Shown piece after piece: positions 28,465 through 36,580 of a stretch of DNA of 42,076 bases. A program made the position numbers and the translations under genes. Below the pieces are notes generated by a model. The model did not search any database. It was not told the DNA's origin and saw only the letters and a program-made list of their open reading frames with translations. The first letter of the stretch is position 1, and each line of letters starts with the position of its first letter. This DNA comes from AA29 sp041481445 (GTDB lineage Bacteria > Acidobacteriota > Vicinamibacteria > Fen-336). Location: contig JBGPBV010000048.1 in NCBI GenBank assembly GCA_041481445.1, positions 1 to 42,076 of the forward strand, written 5' to 3'.

Positions 28465-28553
28465 CAGGGCGTGGCCACCCGCCCCGGCCAGGGCCGTCCC
28501 TCGCGGTCTCCCAGGTTGGATCCGAGGCCCAGGCAGGCCCTCACCGGCGGCAT
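28464..28553 (-). pseudogene. folK: folK (HPPK) N-terminal remnant, 29 codons
   Basis: This 29-codon ORF starts with ATG at 28553 and carries CLGLGSNLGDREG, the hallmark N-terminus of 6-hydroxymethyl-7,8-dihydropterin pyrophosphokinase. Ten residues later it stops in a TGA that overlaps the dNK ATG. The rest of the enzyme (about 130 residues, including the catalytic Asp pair) is absent. folK is often next to deoxynucleoside kinase genes, so this looks like an internal deletion that left both ends. A TACACT box lies 7 nt before the ATG, so the stub may still be transcribed and serve as a translated leader for dNK. An assembly deletion is the other explanation. Confidence 0.7.
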
Positions 28554-28560
28554 CGGCGCA

Positions 28561-28566
28561 AGTGTA
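28561..28566 (-). promoter_or_regulatory. -10 box before the folK remnant / dNK operon
   Basis: TACACT on the minus strand (28566-28561) lies 7 nt before the ATG at 28553, predicting a leaderless message. No convincing -35 is present. It is back to back with the tetR promoter about 44 nt away. Confidence 0.45.
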
Positions 28567-28609
28567 GCGCGCACGGCCGCGCGGGCGGCGGGGAGGGACC
28601 GTCCGATTC

Positions 28610-28639
28610 TTGACACTGCGCGCGCCCGCCCCGGACAAT
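28610..28639 (+). promoter_or_regulatory. Sigma70-type promoter for the tetR-acyl-CoA synthetase operon
   Basis: TTGACA (28610-28615), an 18-nt spacer and GACAAT (28634-28639) form a strong promoter. The ATG at 28638 lies inside the -10 box, so translation more likely begins at the ATG at 28659. Confidence 0.6.
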
Positions 28640-28658
28640 GAATCGACCTCGAGAGGCC

Positions 28659-29297
28659 ATGGCGCGACGGCGCAGCGACGACAAGCGGCGGCGGATCCTG
28701 CAGGCGGCGGTGAGCGTCTTCGCGCGCAAGGGGTACTTCTCCGCTCGCGTCTCGGAGATCGCCGCCCGCGCCGGCGTGGCCGACGGCACCATCTACCTCT
28801 ACTTCCGGGGCAAGGAGGACATCCTCGTCTCCCTGTTCGACGAGGTCATGTCCGAGCACGTGGAACGGGCGCGGGCGGAGATGCAGAAGGTCGAGGACGC
28901 GCCCTCCCGCCTGCGCCTGCTGGCCCAGCACCACCTGCGTGTGCTCGGCGCCGACCGCGACCTCGCGGTCGTGTTCCAGGTCGAGCTCCGGCAGTCCACG
29001 AAGTTCATGGAGCGCTTCACCGCCTCCTGGCTCGGGCGCTACTTCGACCTCGTCGGCTCCGTGATCGAGCAGGGACAGCGAGAGGGCACGCTGCGGACGG
29101 ACCTGCCCCGCAAGCTGGTGACCAAGGCCTTCTTCGGGACCCTGGACGAGCTGGTGACCTCCTGGGTGATCGGCCGGAAGGATTATGATCTCGCCCTGCT
29201 GGCGGGCCCGGCGGTGGATCTCCTCCTCCGCGGGGCGGCGCCGGCGCAGGCTTCCTCCCCCGGCCGGCTCACGGTCGCGGGGCGGCAAGGCAGGTGA
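28659..29297 (+). CDS. TetR-family transcriptional regulator
   Basis: 212 residues. The N-terminal TetR helix-turn-helix is complete: RRRILQAAVSVFARKGYFSA, then RVSEIAARAGVADGTIYLYF and the linker RGKEDILVSLFDEVM. The C-terminal ligand domain (about 65-200) resembles fatty-acid-responsive regulators of the FadR(Bacillus)/PsrA type by pattern (helix LRLLAQHHLRVLGADRDLAV, later TKAFFGTLDELVTSWV). ATG at 28659 is chosen because the promoter -10 box overlaps the upstream ATG at 28638. The stop overlaps the GTG of the acyl-CoA synthetase gene. It likely represses its own operon and is relieved by acyl-CoA, which is inference from context. Confidence 0.9.
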   Translation: MARRRSDDKRRRILQAAVSVFARKGYFSARVSEIAARAGVADGTIYLYFRGKEDILVSLFDEVMSEHVERARAEMQKVEDAPSRLRLLAQHHLRVLGADRDLAVVFQVELRQSTKFMERFTASWLGRYFDLVGSVIEQGQREGTLRTDLPRKLVTKAFFGTLDELVTSWVIGRKDYDLALLAGPAVDLLLRGAAPAQASSPGRLTVAGRQGR

Positions 29298-31096
29298 GCA
29301 TGCCGACGCGGACCCTCTGCGAGATCTTCTACCACTCGGTGGAGGACCATCGGAAGCCCGACCACCTCCGGGTCAAGCGCGACGGGGCCTGGCGCGACGT
29401 CAGCTCGGAGGAGTTCCGCCGCGCGGTCGAGGAGCTCTCCATGGGGCTGCGCGCGCTGGGGGTGGAGAGGCAGGACCGGGTGGCCCTCCTCTCCGAGAAC
29501 CGGCCGGAGTGGGCCTACGCGGACCTGGCCACGCTGTGCGCGGGCGCCGCCGACGTGCCCATCTACCCGAACCTGATGCCGGCCCAGGTGCTCTACGTCC
29601 TCAACGACAGCCAGGCCAAGGTCGCCCTCGTCTCCACGCCCGCGCAGGCGCGCAAGCTGGCCGAGGTGCGGGCCAAGGCGCCCCACCTCCGGTACGTCAT
29701 CCGCTTCGACGACCCGCCGGTGGAGGGCATGCTCTCCCTGGACGAGGTCCGCGCGCGGGGCCGCGAGGCCCTGGCCGCGGACCCCCAGGCCGTGAAGCGG
29801 CTGGCGGCGGAGGTGAAGCCGGACGACCTCGCCACCCTCATCTACACCTCCGGCACCACCGGCGATCCCAAGGGCGTGATGCTCACCCACGACAACATCG
29901 TGTCCAACGTCCATGCGGGCCTGGGCGCCTTCGGGGAGATCGGGACCACGGACGTGGCGCTGTCCTTCCTGCCCCTGTGCCACATCTTCGAGAGGATGGG
30001 CGGGCACTACCTGATGCTCGAGCAGGGCGTGACCATCGCCTACGCGGAGAGCGTGGAGAAGGTGCCCGCGAACATGGTGGAGGTGCGGCCCACCCTGATG
30101 CTCTCGGTGCCGCGCCTCTACGAGAAGATGTACGCGCGCGTCCTGGAGAAGGTGGCCGCCGACTCGCCCCTCAAGCAGCGCATCTTCCGCTGGTCCCTGG
30201 GCGTGGGCCGGCGTGCCTTCCAGGCGCGCGTCGAGCATCGCCGGCCCGGCCTGGCCCTGCGCGCCCAGCACGCCCTGGCCGACCGGCTCGTCTTCTCCAC
30301 CATCCGCGCCCGCACGGGTGGCCGACTGCGCCTCTTCGTCTCCGGGGGGGCGCCCCTGGCCCGCGAGATCGCCGAGTTCTTCGGGGCGGTGGGCCTCCTC
30401 ATCCTGGAGGGCTACGGGCTCACGGAGACGAGCCCCGTCATCGCGGTCAACCGTCCGGACGCCATGAAGCCGGGGACGGTGGGGCCGCCCGTCCAGGGGG
30501 TGGAGGTGAAGATCGCGGAGGACGGCGAGATCCTCACTCGCGGTCCCCACGTGATGAAGGGGTACTTCAACAAGCCGGAGGCCACCGCGGAGGTCATCGA
30601 CCGCGAGGGCTGGTTCCACACCGGGGACGTCGGCGTCCTCGACGGCGGGTTCCTCGCCATCACCGACCGCAAGAAGGACATCATCGTCACCTCCGGCGGC
30701 AAGAACATCGCGCCCCAGCCCATCGAGAACCTGCTCAAGACGCATCCCTTGATCGGCGAGATCGTGATGATCGGGAACAAGCGCAACTTCCCCTCCGCCC
30801 TCCTCGTCCCCAACTTCGAGGCCCTGCAGAAGTGGGCGCGCGAGAACGCGGTGACCGCCGCCTCTCCGGACGAGCTCGTCCGCGATCCCCGCGTGATCGA
30901 GCTCTACGACCGCACGATCAAGGAGCTGACCGCGCACCTGGCCCAGTTCGAGCGCATCAAGAAGATCGCGCTGCTCCCGCACGAGTTCACCCTCGAGGCG
31001 GGAGAGCTGACCCCCACCCTCAAGGTCAAGCGGCGGGTGGTCGAGCAGAAATACAAGGACGTCATCGACCGGCTGTACGAGGGAGCGGCGGCCTAG
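29294..31096 (+). CDS. Long-chain acyl-CoA synthetase (AMP-forming)
   Basis: 600 residues of the ANL adenylating superfamily, FAA1-like branch, which activates long-chain fatty acids to acyl-CoA via acyl-AMP. Motifs in order: the P-loop TLIYTSGTTGDPKGVMLTHD (about 180), LSFLPLCHIFERMGG (about 222), the GYGLTETSPVIAVN block (about 375), GWFHTGDVGVLDGGF (about 441), DRKKDIIVTSGGKNIAPQ (hinge, about 460) and the catalytic Lys in LTPTLKVKRRVV near the C-terminus. Length is typical. Start is GTG 29294 overlapping the tetR stop, or ATG 29300. TetR control and fatty-acid use fit together. Confidence 0.95.
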   Translation: MSMPTRTLCEIFYHSVEDHRKPDHLRVKRDGAWRDVSSEEFRRAVEELSMGLRALGVERQDRVALLSENRPEWAYADLATLCAGAADVPIYPNLMPAQVLYVLNDSQAKVALVSTPAQARKLAEVRAKAPHLRYVIRFDDPPVEGMLSLDEVRARGREALAADPQAVKRLAAEVKPDDLATLIYTSGTTGDPKGVMLTHDNIVSNVHAGLGAFGEIGTTDVALSFLPLCHIFERMGGHYLMLEQGVTIAYAESVEKVPANMVEVRPTLMLSVPRLYEKMYARVLEKVAADSPLKQRIFRWSLGVGRRAFQARVEHRRPGLALRAQHALADRLVFSTIRARTGGRLRLFVSGGAPLAREIAEFFGAVGLLILEGYGLTETSPVIAVNRPDAMKPGTVGPPVQGVEVKIAEDGEILTRGPHVMKGYFNKPEATAEVIDREGWFHTGDVGVLDGGFLAITDRKKDIIVTSGGKNIAPQPIENLLKTHPLIGEIVMIGNKRNFPSALLVPNFEALQKWARENAVTAASPDELVRDPRVIELYDRTIKELTAHLAQFERIKKIALLPHEFTLEAGELTPTLKVKRRVVEQKYKDVIDRLYEGAAA

Positions 31097-31100
31097 GCGG

Positions 31101-31421
31101 TCAGGAGGTCGGGCCCCCCCGCCGGGGTCCGGCCGTCGGGCGGCGCGGCGGCGGCTTCCTCTCCGCGACGCGGACGGCGACGGCGACGGCCACGCGGTTG
31201 ATCACGTACCACCACGCGGTGCCGAGGACCCCGAAGACGACCAGGGGCGGGATCCGATCGCTCAGGGGCACGAGCACGAGCGACAACGGAAGGTCGACCG
31301 CGTAGGGAAGGAGCCAGGGCCAGGTCTCGGTGTGACGCACGAGCTGCGTGACCACGCAGAGGGCCAGGTGCATCACGGGGAGCGGGAGCGAGGCCAGCAT
31401 CAACGTCTTTCGATCCGCCAT
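31101..31421 (-). CDS. Small membrane protein of unknown function
   Basis: 106 residues with about three hydrophobic segments (LPLPVMHLALCVVTQLV, the stretch WLLPYAVDLPLSLVLVPLS and PLVVFGVLGTAWWYVINRVA), then a basic Pro/Arg tail. I do not recognise a family. The ATG at 31421 follows the GDP-fucose synthase stop by 3 nt, so it is co-transcribed, and its end is 4 nt from the convergent acyl-CoA synthetase gene. Codon pattern is consistent with coding. It could be a small accessory of the glycosyltransferase/sugar gene set. Confidence 0.6.
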   Translation of the reverse strand: MADRKTLMLASLPLPVMHLALCVVTQLVRHTETWPWLLPYAVDLPLSLVLVPLSDRIPPLVVFGVLGTAWWYVINRVAVAVAVRVAERKPPPRRPTAGPRRGGPTS

Positions 31422-31424
31422 GCG

Positions 31425-32402
31425 TCAGGCCACTTCCGCGTCGTGCGCGCGTCCGGTGGCCTTGAGCGCCCCGTAGTGCCGCAGGAACCACTGGTAGGAC
31501 GAGGCGATCCCTTCCCTCAGCGGGATGCGATGGCACCAGCCGAGGGCGTGGAGGCGGCCGACGTCGAGGAGCTTGCGCGGCGTGCCGTCGGGCTTGGTCG
31601 TGTCGTGGGCGATGGTCGCCGCCGGGTACACGATGTCGCGCACCATCTCCGCCAGCTCCCGGATCGTCAGGTCCTCCCCGGTGCCCACGTTGACGTGCAT
31701 GGCGTCGTCGTAGCGCCGCATGAGGAACAGGCAGGCATCGGCCAGGTCGTCCACGTGGAGGAACTCCCGTCGGGGGGTGCCCGTGCCCCAGATGGTGACC
31801 TCCGGCCGGCCCTCCACCTTGGCGTCGTGGAACTTCCGGATCATGGCCGGCAGCACGTGCGAGCTCGTGAGGTCGAAGTTGTCGTTCGGCCCGTAGAGGT
31901 TCGTGGGCATGGCGGAGATGAAGTCGGATCCGTACTGGCGCCGGTAGGCCTGGCAGAGCTTGATGCCGGCGATCTTGGCCAGCGCGTAGGGCTCGTTCGT
32001 GCCCTCGAGGGCGCCGGTGAGGAGGTGCTCCTCGCGCATGGGCTGCGGGCACTCGCGCGGGTAGATGCAGGAGCTGCCCAGGTAGAGCAGCTTGCGCGCC
32101 CCGAACAGGTGGGCGGCGTGCACCACCGTGGCGTGGATCATCATGTTGTCGTAGATGAACTCGGCGGGCCGGGTGGAGTTGGCCAGGATGCCGCCCACCG
32201 TCCCCGCCACCAGGAACACGAACTCCGGCCGGTTGGCCCGGAACCAGTAGTTCACCGCCGCCTGGTCGCGCAGGTCCAGCTGCTCGCGCGTGGCCACGAG
32301 CACCGAGCGGAAGCCCTCCGACTCCAGCCGCCGAAGGATGGCGGAGCCGACCAGGCCGCGGTGTCCGGCCACGAACACTCTCGAATCGGGGCTGAGGGTC
32401 AT
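31425..32402 (-). CDS. fcl: GDP-L-fucose synthase
   Basis: 325 residues of the short-chain dehydrogenase-type epimerase/reductase that makes GDP-L-fucose from GDP-4-keto-6-deoxymannose with NADPH. The Rossmann start is VFVAGHRGLVGSAILRRLES. Active-site segments LYLGSSCIYPRECPQPM and NEPYALAKIAGIKLC supply the Ser and the Tyr-x3-Lys. The stretch MPTNLYGPNDNFDLTSSHV and the RREFLHVDDLADACLFLM block are typical of Fcl. ATG at 32402 is preferred over a TTG at 32435. A TATGAT box (32440-32435) lies 32 nt upstream and could be an internal promoter. No GDP-mannose dehydratase (gmd) is in the window. Confidence 0.94.
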   Translation of the reverse strand: MTLSPDSRVFVAGHRGLVGSAILRRLESEGFRSVLVATREQLDLRDQAAVNYWFRANRPEFVFLVAGTVGGILANSTRPAEFIYDNMMIHATVVHAAHLFGARKLLYLGSSCIYPRECPQPMREEHLLTGALEGTNEPYALAKIAGIKLCQAYRRQYGSDFISAMPTNLYGPNDNFDLTSSHVLPAMIRKFHDAKVEGRPEVTIWGTGTPRREFLHVDDLADACLFLMRRYDDAMHVNVGTGEDLTIRELAEMVRDIVYPAATIAHDTTKPDGTPRKLLDVGRLHALGWCHRIPLREGIASSYQWFLRHYGALKATGRAHDAEVA

Positions 32403-32435
32403 GGGCTTGGCCTCGGCGCGCGCGCGCCGGGGCAA

Positions 32436-33734
32436 TCATAACCCGTCGGGGGCGCTCCCCTTCCCGCCCGCGGCCACCCCGGCGAGGGCGGCCAGGAACG
32501 GCACCAGCGGCACCCGGAAGCGCGTGTTGGCCTGTGGACCCGCCGAGAGGAGGGCGAGGGCGACGATGAAGGCGCCGGCCAGCGCCGCCTCCCGCCGCGC
32601 TCCCCGCTCCAGCAGCGCCCGCAGGCCGAGCACGGCCGCCGCGTAGAGGGCGACCATCCAGGCCAGGAGCCCGGCCAGGATCGGCCACTTCCACCACGAC
32701 GAGAGCGCCTCCGGATCGGGATCGCCGACGAGCGCGGAGAATGCGGTCAGGCCGGAGCCGGCGAACAGGCGCAGCAGGCCGTCGGCGAAGTCGGCGGCGG
32801 CCGCCACCGGATGCTCGCGCAGGACCCGCAGGGCGAGCTCGGACCGGGCGCGGCTGAGCCGCCCTTCGTCCGTGACGGCGGCGGTCGCCTCCAGGCGGGC
32901 GTCGAGCTGGCTGCGGGCCTGGTCGATCGTCATGGCCTGGGCGCGCGCGAGGGCGCCCGCGGCGCGGTAGTAGAGCAGGTTCATGCTCGAGATCGTGGTC
33001 AGCATCGGCGTGCCCGTCACCCGCGCGTTGCGCGCCACCCACACCGACACCACGAGGACGCAGGCCAGGCCCAGGGCGACGAGGCAGCGCAGGCGCCGCC
33101 TCACCTCCGGCCCCACCAGGGCGACCGTGCCCAGGGCCAGGGGCACGGCGAGCCCGACCGGCCGCGTCAGGGTGGCCACGCCGACCAGGAGGCCCGCCGC
33201 CACCGCGGGACCGACGGCAGCGTCGCGCAGCGACGCCATCCAGAGGAGGGCGGCGGCCACGAGCAAGACCGTGAACAGCGTCTCCGGCTGGAACACGTTT
33301 CCATAGAGAACGGTCGCGGGGTCGCAGGCGAAGAAGAGGGCCGCCCACCTTCCCGCCCGCGGGCCCGCGAACAGGCTGCCCAGGGCGCCCACGAGGACGG
33401 CGGTGAGCGCCCCGAGGACGACCTGGCCGGCGACGACGCCGGCCACGTGGCCGCCGAAGAGACGCAGGAGGACGGCCGCCGCCAGCGGATAGACGGGAGT
33501 GCGGAACAGGCCCAGGGCGAACAGCGGGGAGCCGTCGTCGACGTACCCTCCGACGGGATCGCGGGCGAGGGCCAGGTATTGCTGGCCGTCGATGGTCAGG
33601 AACCTCTCGGGATGGGGAAAGGCGATCGCCATGGCGGCGAGGCGCAACGCGAGGGCCACGGCCACGGAGACGGCCAGCGGTGGGCCGTCCCACCCGACGC
33701 GCGCATCCGATGGCGAGGCCGGTCCGCCGGACAT
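32436..33734 (-). CDS. Membrane glycosyltransferase-like protein (GT-C/PMT type)
   Basis: 432 residues with about ten to eleven membrane helices. The first loop has PHPERFLTIDGQQYLALARD with an acidic residue in the position of the GT-C catalytic Asp, and later ACDPATVLYGNVFQPETLFT resembles the GT39/ArnT/Dpm1-dependent motif near the second loop. No large soluble C-terminal domain is seen. It lies upstream of fcl on the same strand, with 33 nt between, so fucose or another 6-deoxyhexose may be linked to its pathway. ATG at 33734 has a TAGAAT box 10 nt upstream. Substrate is unknown. Confidence 0.72.
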   Translation of the reverse strand: MSGGPASPSDARVGWDGPPLAVSVAVALALRLAAMAIAFPHPERFLTIDGQQYLALARDPVGGYVDDGSPLFALGLFRTPVYPLAAAVLLRLFGGHVAGVVAGQVVLGALTAVLVGALGSLFAGPRAGRWAALFFACDPATVLYGNVFQPETLFTVLLVAAALLWMASLRDAAVGPAVAAGLLVGVATLTRPVGLAVPLALGTVALVGPEVRRRLRCLVALGLACVLVVSVWVARNARVTGTPMLTTISSMNLLYYRAAGALARAQAMTIDQARSQLDARLEATAAVTDEGRLSRARSELALRVLREHPVAAAADFADGLLRLFAGSGLTAFSALVGDPDPEALSSWWKWPILAGLLAWMVALYAAAVLGLRALLERGARREAALAGAFIVALALLSAGPQANTRFRVPLVPFLAALAGVAAGGKGSAPDGL

Positions 33735-33744
33735 GAGCGGCGGC

Positions 33745-33750
33745 ATTCTA
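33745..33750 (-). promoter_or_regulatory. -10 box before the glycosyltransferase-fcl operon
   Basis: TAGAAT on the minus strand (33750-33745), five of six consensus matches, lies 10 nt before the ATG at 33734. It overlaps the region of a divergent promoter at 33761-33790. Confidence 0.45.
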
Positions 33751-33760
33751 GTGGGAATTG

Positions 33761-33790
33761 TTGACACGTTTCCAAGTCCTGGCCTAACCT
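33761..33790 (+). promoter_or_regulatory. Candidate promoter for the cNMP/cyclase operon
   Basis: TTGACA (33761-33766) followed after 18 nt by TAACCT (33785-33790). The -35 is perfect, the -10 is weak. It precedes the cNMP-binding protein ATG at 33823 by 32 nt. Confidence 0.4.
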
Positions 33791-33822
33791 GCCTGAGGCC
33801 GATCGCGGAGGACGGCGCGCCC

Positions 33823-34728
33823 ATGGCTCTCGACTGGCTGGGAAAGGGCAAGGCCGCCGGCCTCCCCGAGCTGCTCGCCGGCAAGCAGTTCGCCAAGGCG
33901 GTCGAGCTCGCCCAGGGTCAGCTCGCCGCGCGCCCGCGCGACGGGCGGCTCCGCCTCCAGCTCGCGGACACCCTGGTCGCGGCCGGCCGCGGCAGTGAGG
34001 CGGTGCCCCTCCTGCGCGAGATGGCGGACGAGCTGGCCCGCGAGGGCTTCGCGGCGCGCGCCATCGCCCTCCTCAAGAGGATCCAGAAGATCGATCCCGG
34101 GAAGGCCGACGTCGAGCGCCAGCTGGCCACCCTCATCGCCACGCGCCTCCGGGCCGAGGACCCGCGCGTGCCTCCGCCCCCGGCCTCGCCCGCCTTCCAC
34201 GAGATCGGCATGGAGGAGATCGGGATGGACGAGGAGCCGCTCGCCGACTTCACGCCGGCGGTGGACGTGAGCGACGGCATCCTTCTCGACGATCCCGTTC
34301 CTCCCTCCCTTCCCCGGCCCGCCCTGTTCCCGGATTTCTCGGACGAGGAGCTCCTGGCGGTGATGGGTGGCCTGCGCCTGGCCACCTTCGCCGCCGGCGA
34401 CCTCGTGGTCGCGGAAGGCGAGCCGGGCGACAGCCTCTTCCTCGTCACCACCGGCGCCGTGAAGGCCTGGATGCGCAACCGCGAGGGCCGTCACGTGCTC
34501 GTCCGCCGCCTCGGCGAGGGCGACTTCTTCGGGGAGATCTCCGTCCTCACCGGCTCGCCGCGCACGGCCACGGTGGTGGCCTCTTCGCCCTGCGAGGTGC
34601 TGGAGCTGGACCGGCCCACCCTCGACGGCATCACCCGCGCGCACCCGCGCGTGCGTGAGGTGCTGCAGCGGTTCTACGAGCAGCGGATCGCGCACACGGC
34701 GGACGCAGCGGCGCCGGGCGCGGTCTGA
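33823..34728 (+). CDS. TPR-like and cyclic-nucleotide-binding domain protein
   Basis: 301 residues. The N-terminal half (about 15-110) forms paired helices of TPR type (KQFAKAVELAQGQLAARPRD, then ARAIALLKRIQKIDPGKADV). A Pro-rich acidic linker (115-165) follows. The C-terminal half is a cNMP-binding barrel with LRLATFAAGDLVVAEGEPGD and the phosphate-binding cassette GDFFGEISVLTGSPRTATVV, whose Glu and Arg contacts for cAMP are both present. No DNA-binding domain is attached, so it is a receptor/adaptor rather than a CRP regulator. It is followed by a class III cyclase 15 nt downstream, the likely source of its ligand. Confidence 0.88.
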   Translation: MALDWLGKGKAAGLPELLAGKQFAKAVELAQGQLAARPRDGRLRLQLADTLVAAGRGSEAVPLLREMADELAREGFAARAIALLKRIQKIDPGKADVERQLATLIATRLRAEDPRVPPPPASPAFHEIGMEEIGMDEEPLADFTPAVDVSDGILLDDPVPPSLPRPALFPDFSDEELLAVMGGLRLATFAAGDLVVAEGEPGDSLFLVTTGAVKAWMRNREGRHVLVRRLGEGDFFGEISVLTGSPRTATVVASSPCEVLELDRPTLDGITRAHPRVREVLQRFYEQRIAHTADAAAPGAV

Positions 34729-34743
34729 TCGGCGGCACCATCC

Positions 34744-36567
34744 ATGGCCGACGACCCCCAGAGCAAGCCCCTGCCGGCCGCGGAGGCCGACCGGCCCGAC
34801 GGCGCCCGCCTGCGCCACGACCTCCGCACGCCCATCAACCAGATCATCGGCTACAGCGAGATGCTGGACGAGGACGTGGCGGGTGAAGGCAAGGACAAGC
34901 TCTCCGCCGACCTCCGGCGCATCGCCGCCGCCGCCCGCCGCATGCTCGAGCTGGTCGACCGGATTCCGGACGACCTGCGTCCCCCCGCCGTCCCCGCCGC
35001 CGCCCCTCCCGGTCCGCGGCCGCCCTCGCCCGCGGCCGCCCTCCGTCCCGCCGAAGCCCTGCCCCATCCGGACGACCCGCCCAGCCCGGCCAGCCTCGCC
35101 ATCCGCGCCGCCGTGTCCAAGCCGATGGCGGGCACGGGGACCCTGCTCGTGGTCGACGACAACGAGCTCAACCGCGACATGCTCTCGCGGCGGCTCCGCT
35201 CCCGGGGCTACGCGGTGGTGGCGGCGGAGGACGGGCAGAAGGCGCTGGAGCTCATCCGGACGCAACGCTTCGACCTCATCCTCCTCGACATCATGATGCC
35301 GGTCCTCTCCGGGCTCGACGTCCTCAAGATCATCCGGAACCGCTACACGGTGGCCGAGCTGCCCGTCATCATGGCCACGGCCAAGGACCAGGGCACGGAC
35401 GTGGTGGAGGCGCTCACCCTCGGCGCCAACGACTACGTGACCAAGCCCCTCGACTTCCCGGTGGTGCTGGCGCGGGCGGAGACGCAGCTGAGCCTCAAGC
35501 GCGCGATGGAGGAGATCAAGCGGCTGGCCAACGAGCTCGAGAAGCGGAACCGCTTCATCAAGCACACCTTCGGCCGCTACCTGTCGGAGGAGGTCGTGGA
35601 GGGGCTGCTGGAGACGCCGGAGGGGCTGCGCCTGGGCGGGGAGAAGCGCGAGGTGACCCTGCTCCTGGCCGACCTGCGCGGCTTCACCTCCCTGGCCGAC
35701 CGCTACACGCCGGAGCAGGTGGTCCGCGTCCTGAACAAGTACCTGGGCACGATGGCCGATCTCATCGTCGGCCACCAGGGCACGATCGACGAGTTCATCG
35801 GTGACGCCATCCTGGCCATCTTCGGGGCCCCGGAGACGCGCGCGGACGACGCCGCCCGCGCCTGCGCCTGCGCCGCCGCCATGCAGGTCGCGATGAAGGA
35901 GGTCAACGCCTTCAACCGCGCGGAGGGCCTGCCCGAAGTGGAGATGGGCATCGCGGTGAACACGGGGCAGGTGATCGTCGGCAACATCGGGTCGGAGACG
36001 CGGGCCAAGTACGGGGTGGTGGGCACCCATGTGAACCTGGCCGGACGCATGGAGGGCTTCACCGTGGGCGGCCAGATCCTCGTCTCCGCCTCCACCGTGG
36101 AGAAGGCGGGTCCCGCCCTCGAGCTGGGCCAGCGGGTGACCTTCCAGGCCAAGGGGTTCAAGGACCCGATCGACGTCTACGACCTGGTGGGCGTCGGCGG
36201 CTCCTGGAACGTGCGCCTGCCCGCGCGCGACGACCGTCTGGAGGCGCTCAGGGCCGAGCTCGCGGTGAGGGTGGCGGTGCTCGAAGGCAAGCAGATGAGC
36301 GACATCACCTTCGACGGCCTGCTGCTGCGCGCCTCCCCCAGCGCGGCCGTGCTGCGCGCCCCCCGCGCCTTGCGCGCGTTCACGAACCTCCGCCTGCGGC
36401 TCAAGGACGCGGAGGGCGCCGAGCGTCGCGGCGACCTCTACGCCAAGGTGGTCTCCGGCGAGACGGACGGAGACGGCGGCATGCTCGTGCGCTTCACCTC
36501 CGCCGATCCGGAGATCATGGACGCGCTGCGCCAGGCCCTGGCCGGCAGCGGTGTCCCCCCCGCCTGA
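34744..36567 (+). CDS. H-box / receiver / class III cyclase / PilZ-like multidomain protein
   Basis: 607 residues. A histidine-kinase dimerisation-type segment LRHDLRTPINQIIGYSEML (His25) lies at about 20-75, but no HATPase domain follows. After a Pro/Ala linker comes a receiver (about 133-255; phospho-Asp182 in LDIMMP). A coiled linker (about 255-285) leads to a class III nucleotidyl cyclase (about 295-480). It has metal Asp residues in LLLADLRGFTSL and FIGDAILAIFG and the Asn/Arg pair in GTHVNLAGRMEG. Thr replaces the adenine-specifying Asp, as in class IIIb enzymes, and the usual Lys position reads Glu. The C-terminus (about 485-600) is PilZ-like, with DITFDGLLLRA. It probably makes a cyclic nucleotide under phosphorelay control. 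Confidence 0.9.
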   Translation: MADDPQSKPLPAAEADRPDGARLRHDLRTPINQIIGYSEMLDEDVAGEGKDKLSADLRRIAAAARRMLELVDRIPDDLRPPAVPAAAPPGPRPPSPAAALRPAEALPHPDDPPSPASLAIRAAVSKPMAGTGTLLVVDDNELNRDMLSRRLRSRGYAVVAAEDGQKALELIRTQRFDLILLDIMMPVLSGLDVLKIIRNRYTVAELPVIMATAKDQGTDVVEALTLGANDYVTKPLDFPVVLARAETQLSLKRAMEEIKRLANELEKRNRFIKHTFGRYLSEEVVEGLLETPEGLRLGGEKREVTLLLADLRGFTSLADRYTPEQVVRVLNKYLGTMADLIVGHQGTIDEFIGDAILAIFGAPETRADDAARACACAAAMQVAMKEVNAFNRAEGLPEVEMGIAVNTGQVIVGNIGSETRAKYGVVGTHVNLAGRMEGFTVGGQILVSASTVEKAGPALELGQRVTFQAKGFKDPIDVYDLVGVGGSWNVRLPARDDRLEALRAELAVRVAVLEGKQMSDITFDGLLLRASPSAAVLRAPRALRAFTNLRLRLKDAEGAERRGDLYAKVVSGETDGDGGMLVRFTSADPEIMDALRQALAGSGVPPA

Positions 36568-36580
36568 TCGGCGCCCACAC

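Noticed and set aside
28638..28658. ATG at 28638 as the start of the TetR regulator.
   Set aside because: It lies inside the -10 box of the only good promoter; the ATG at 28659 begins directly at the basic helix-turn-helix region.
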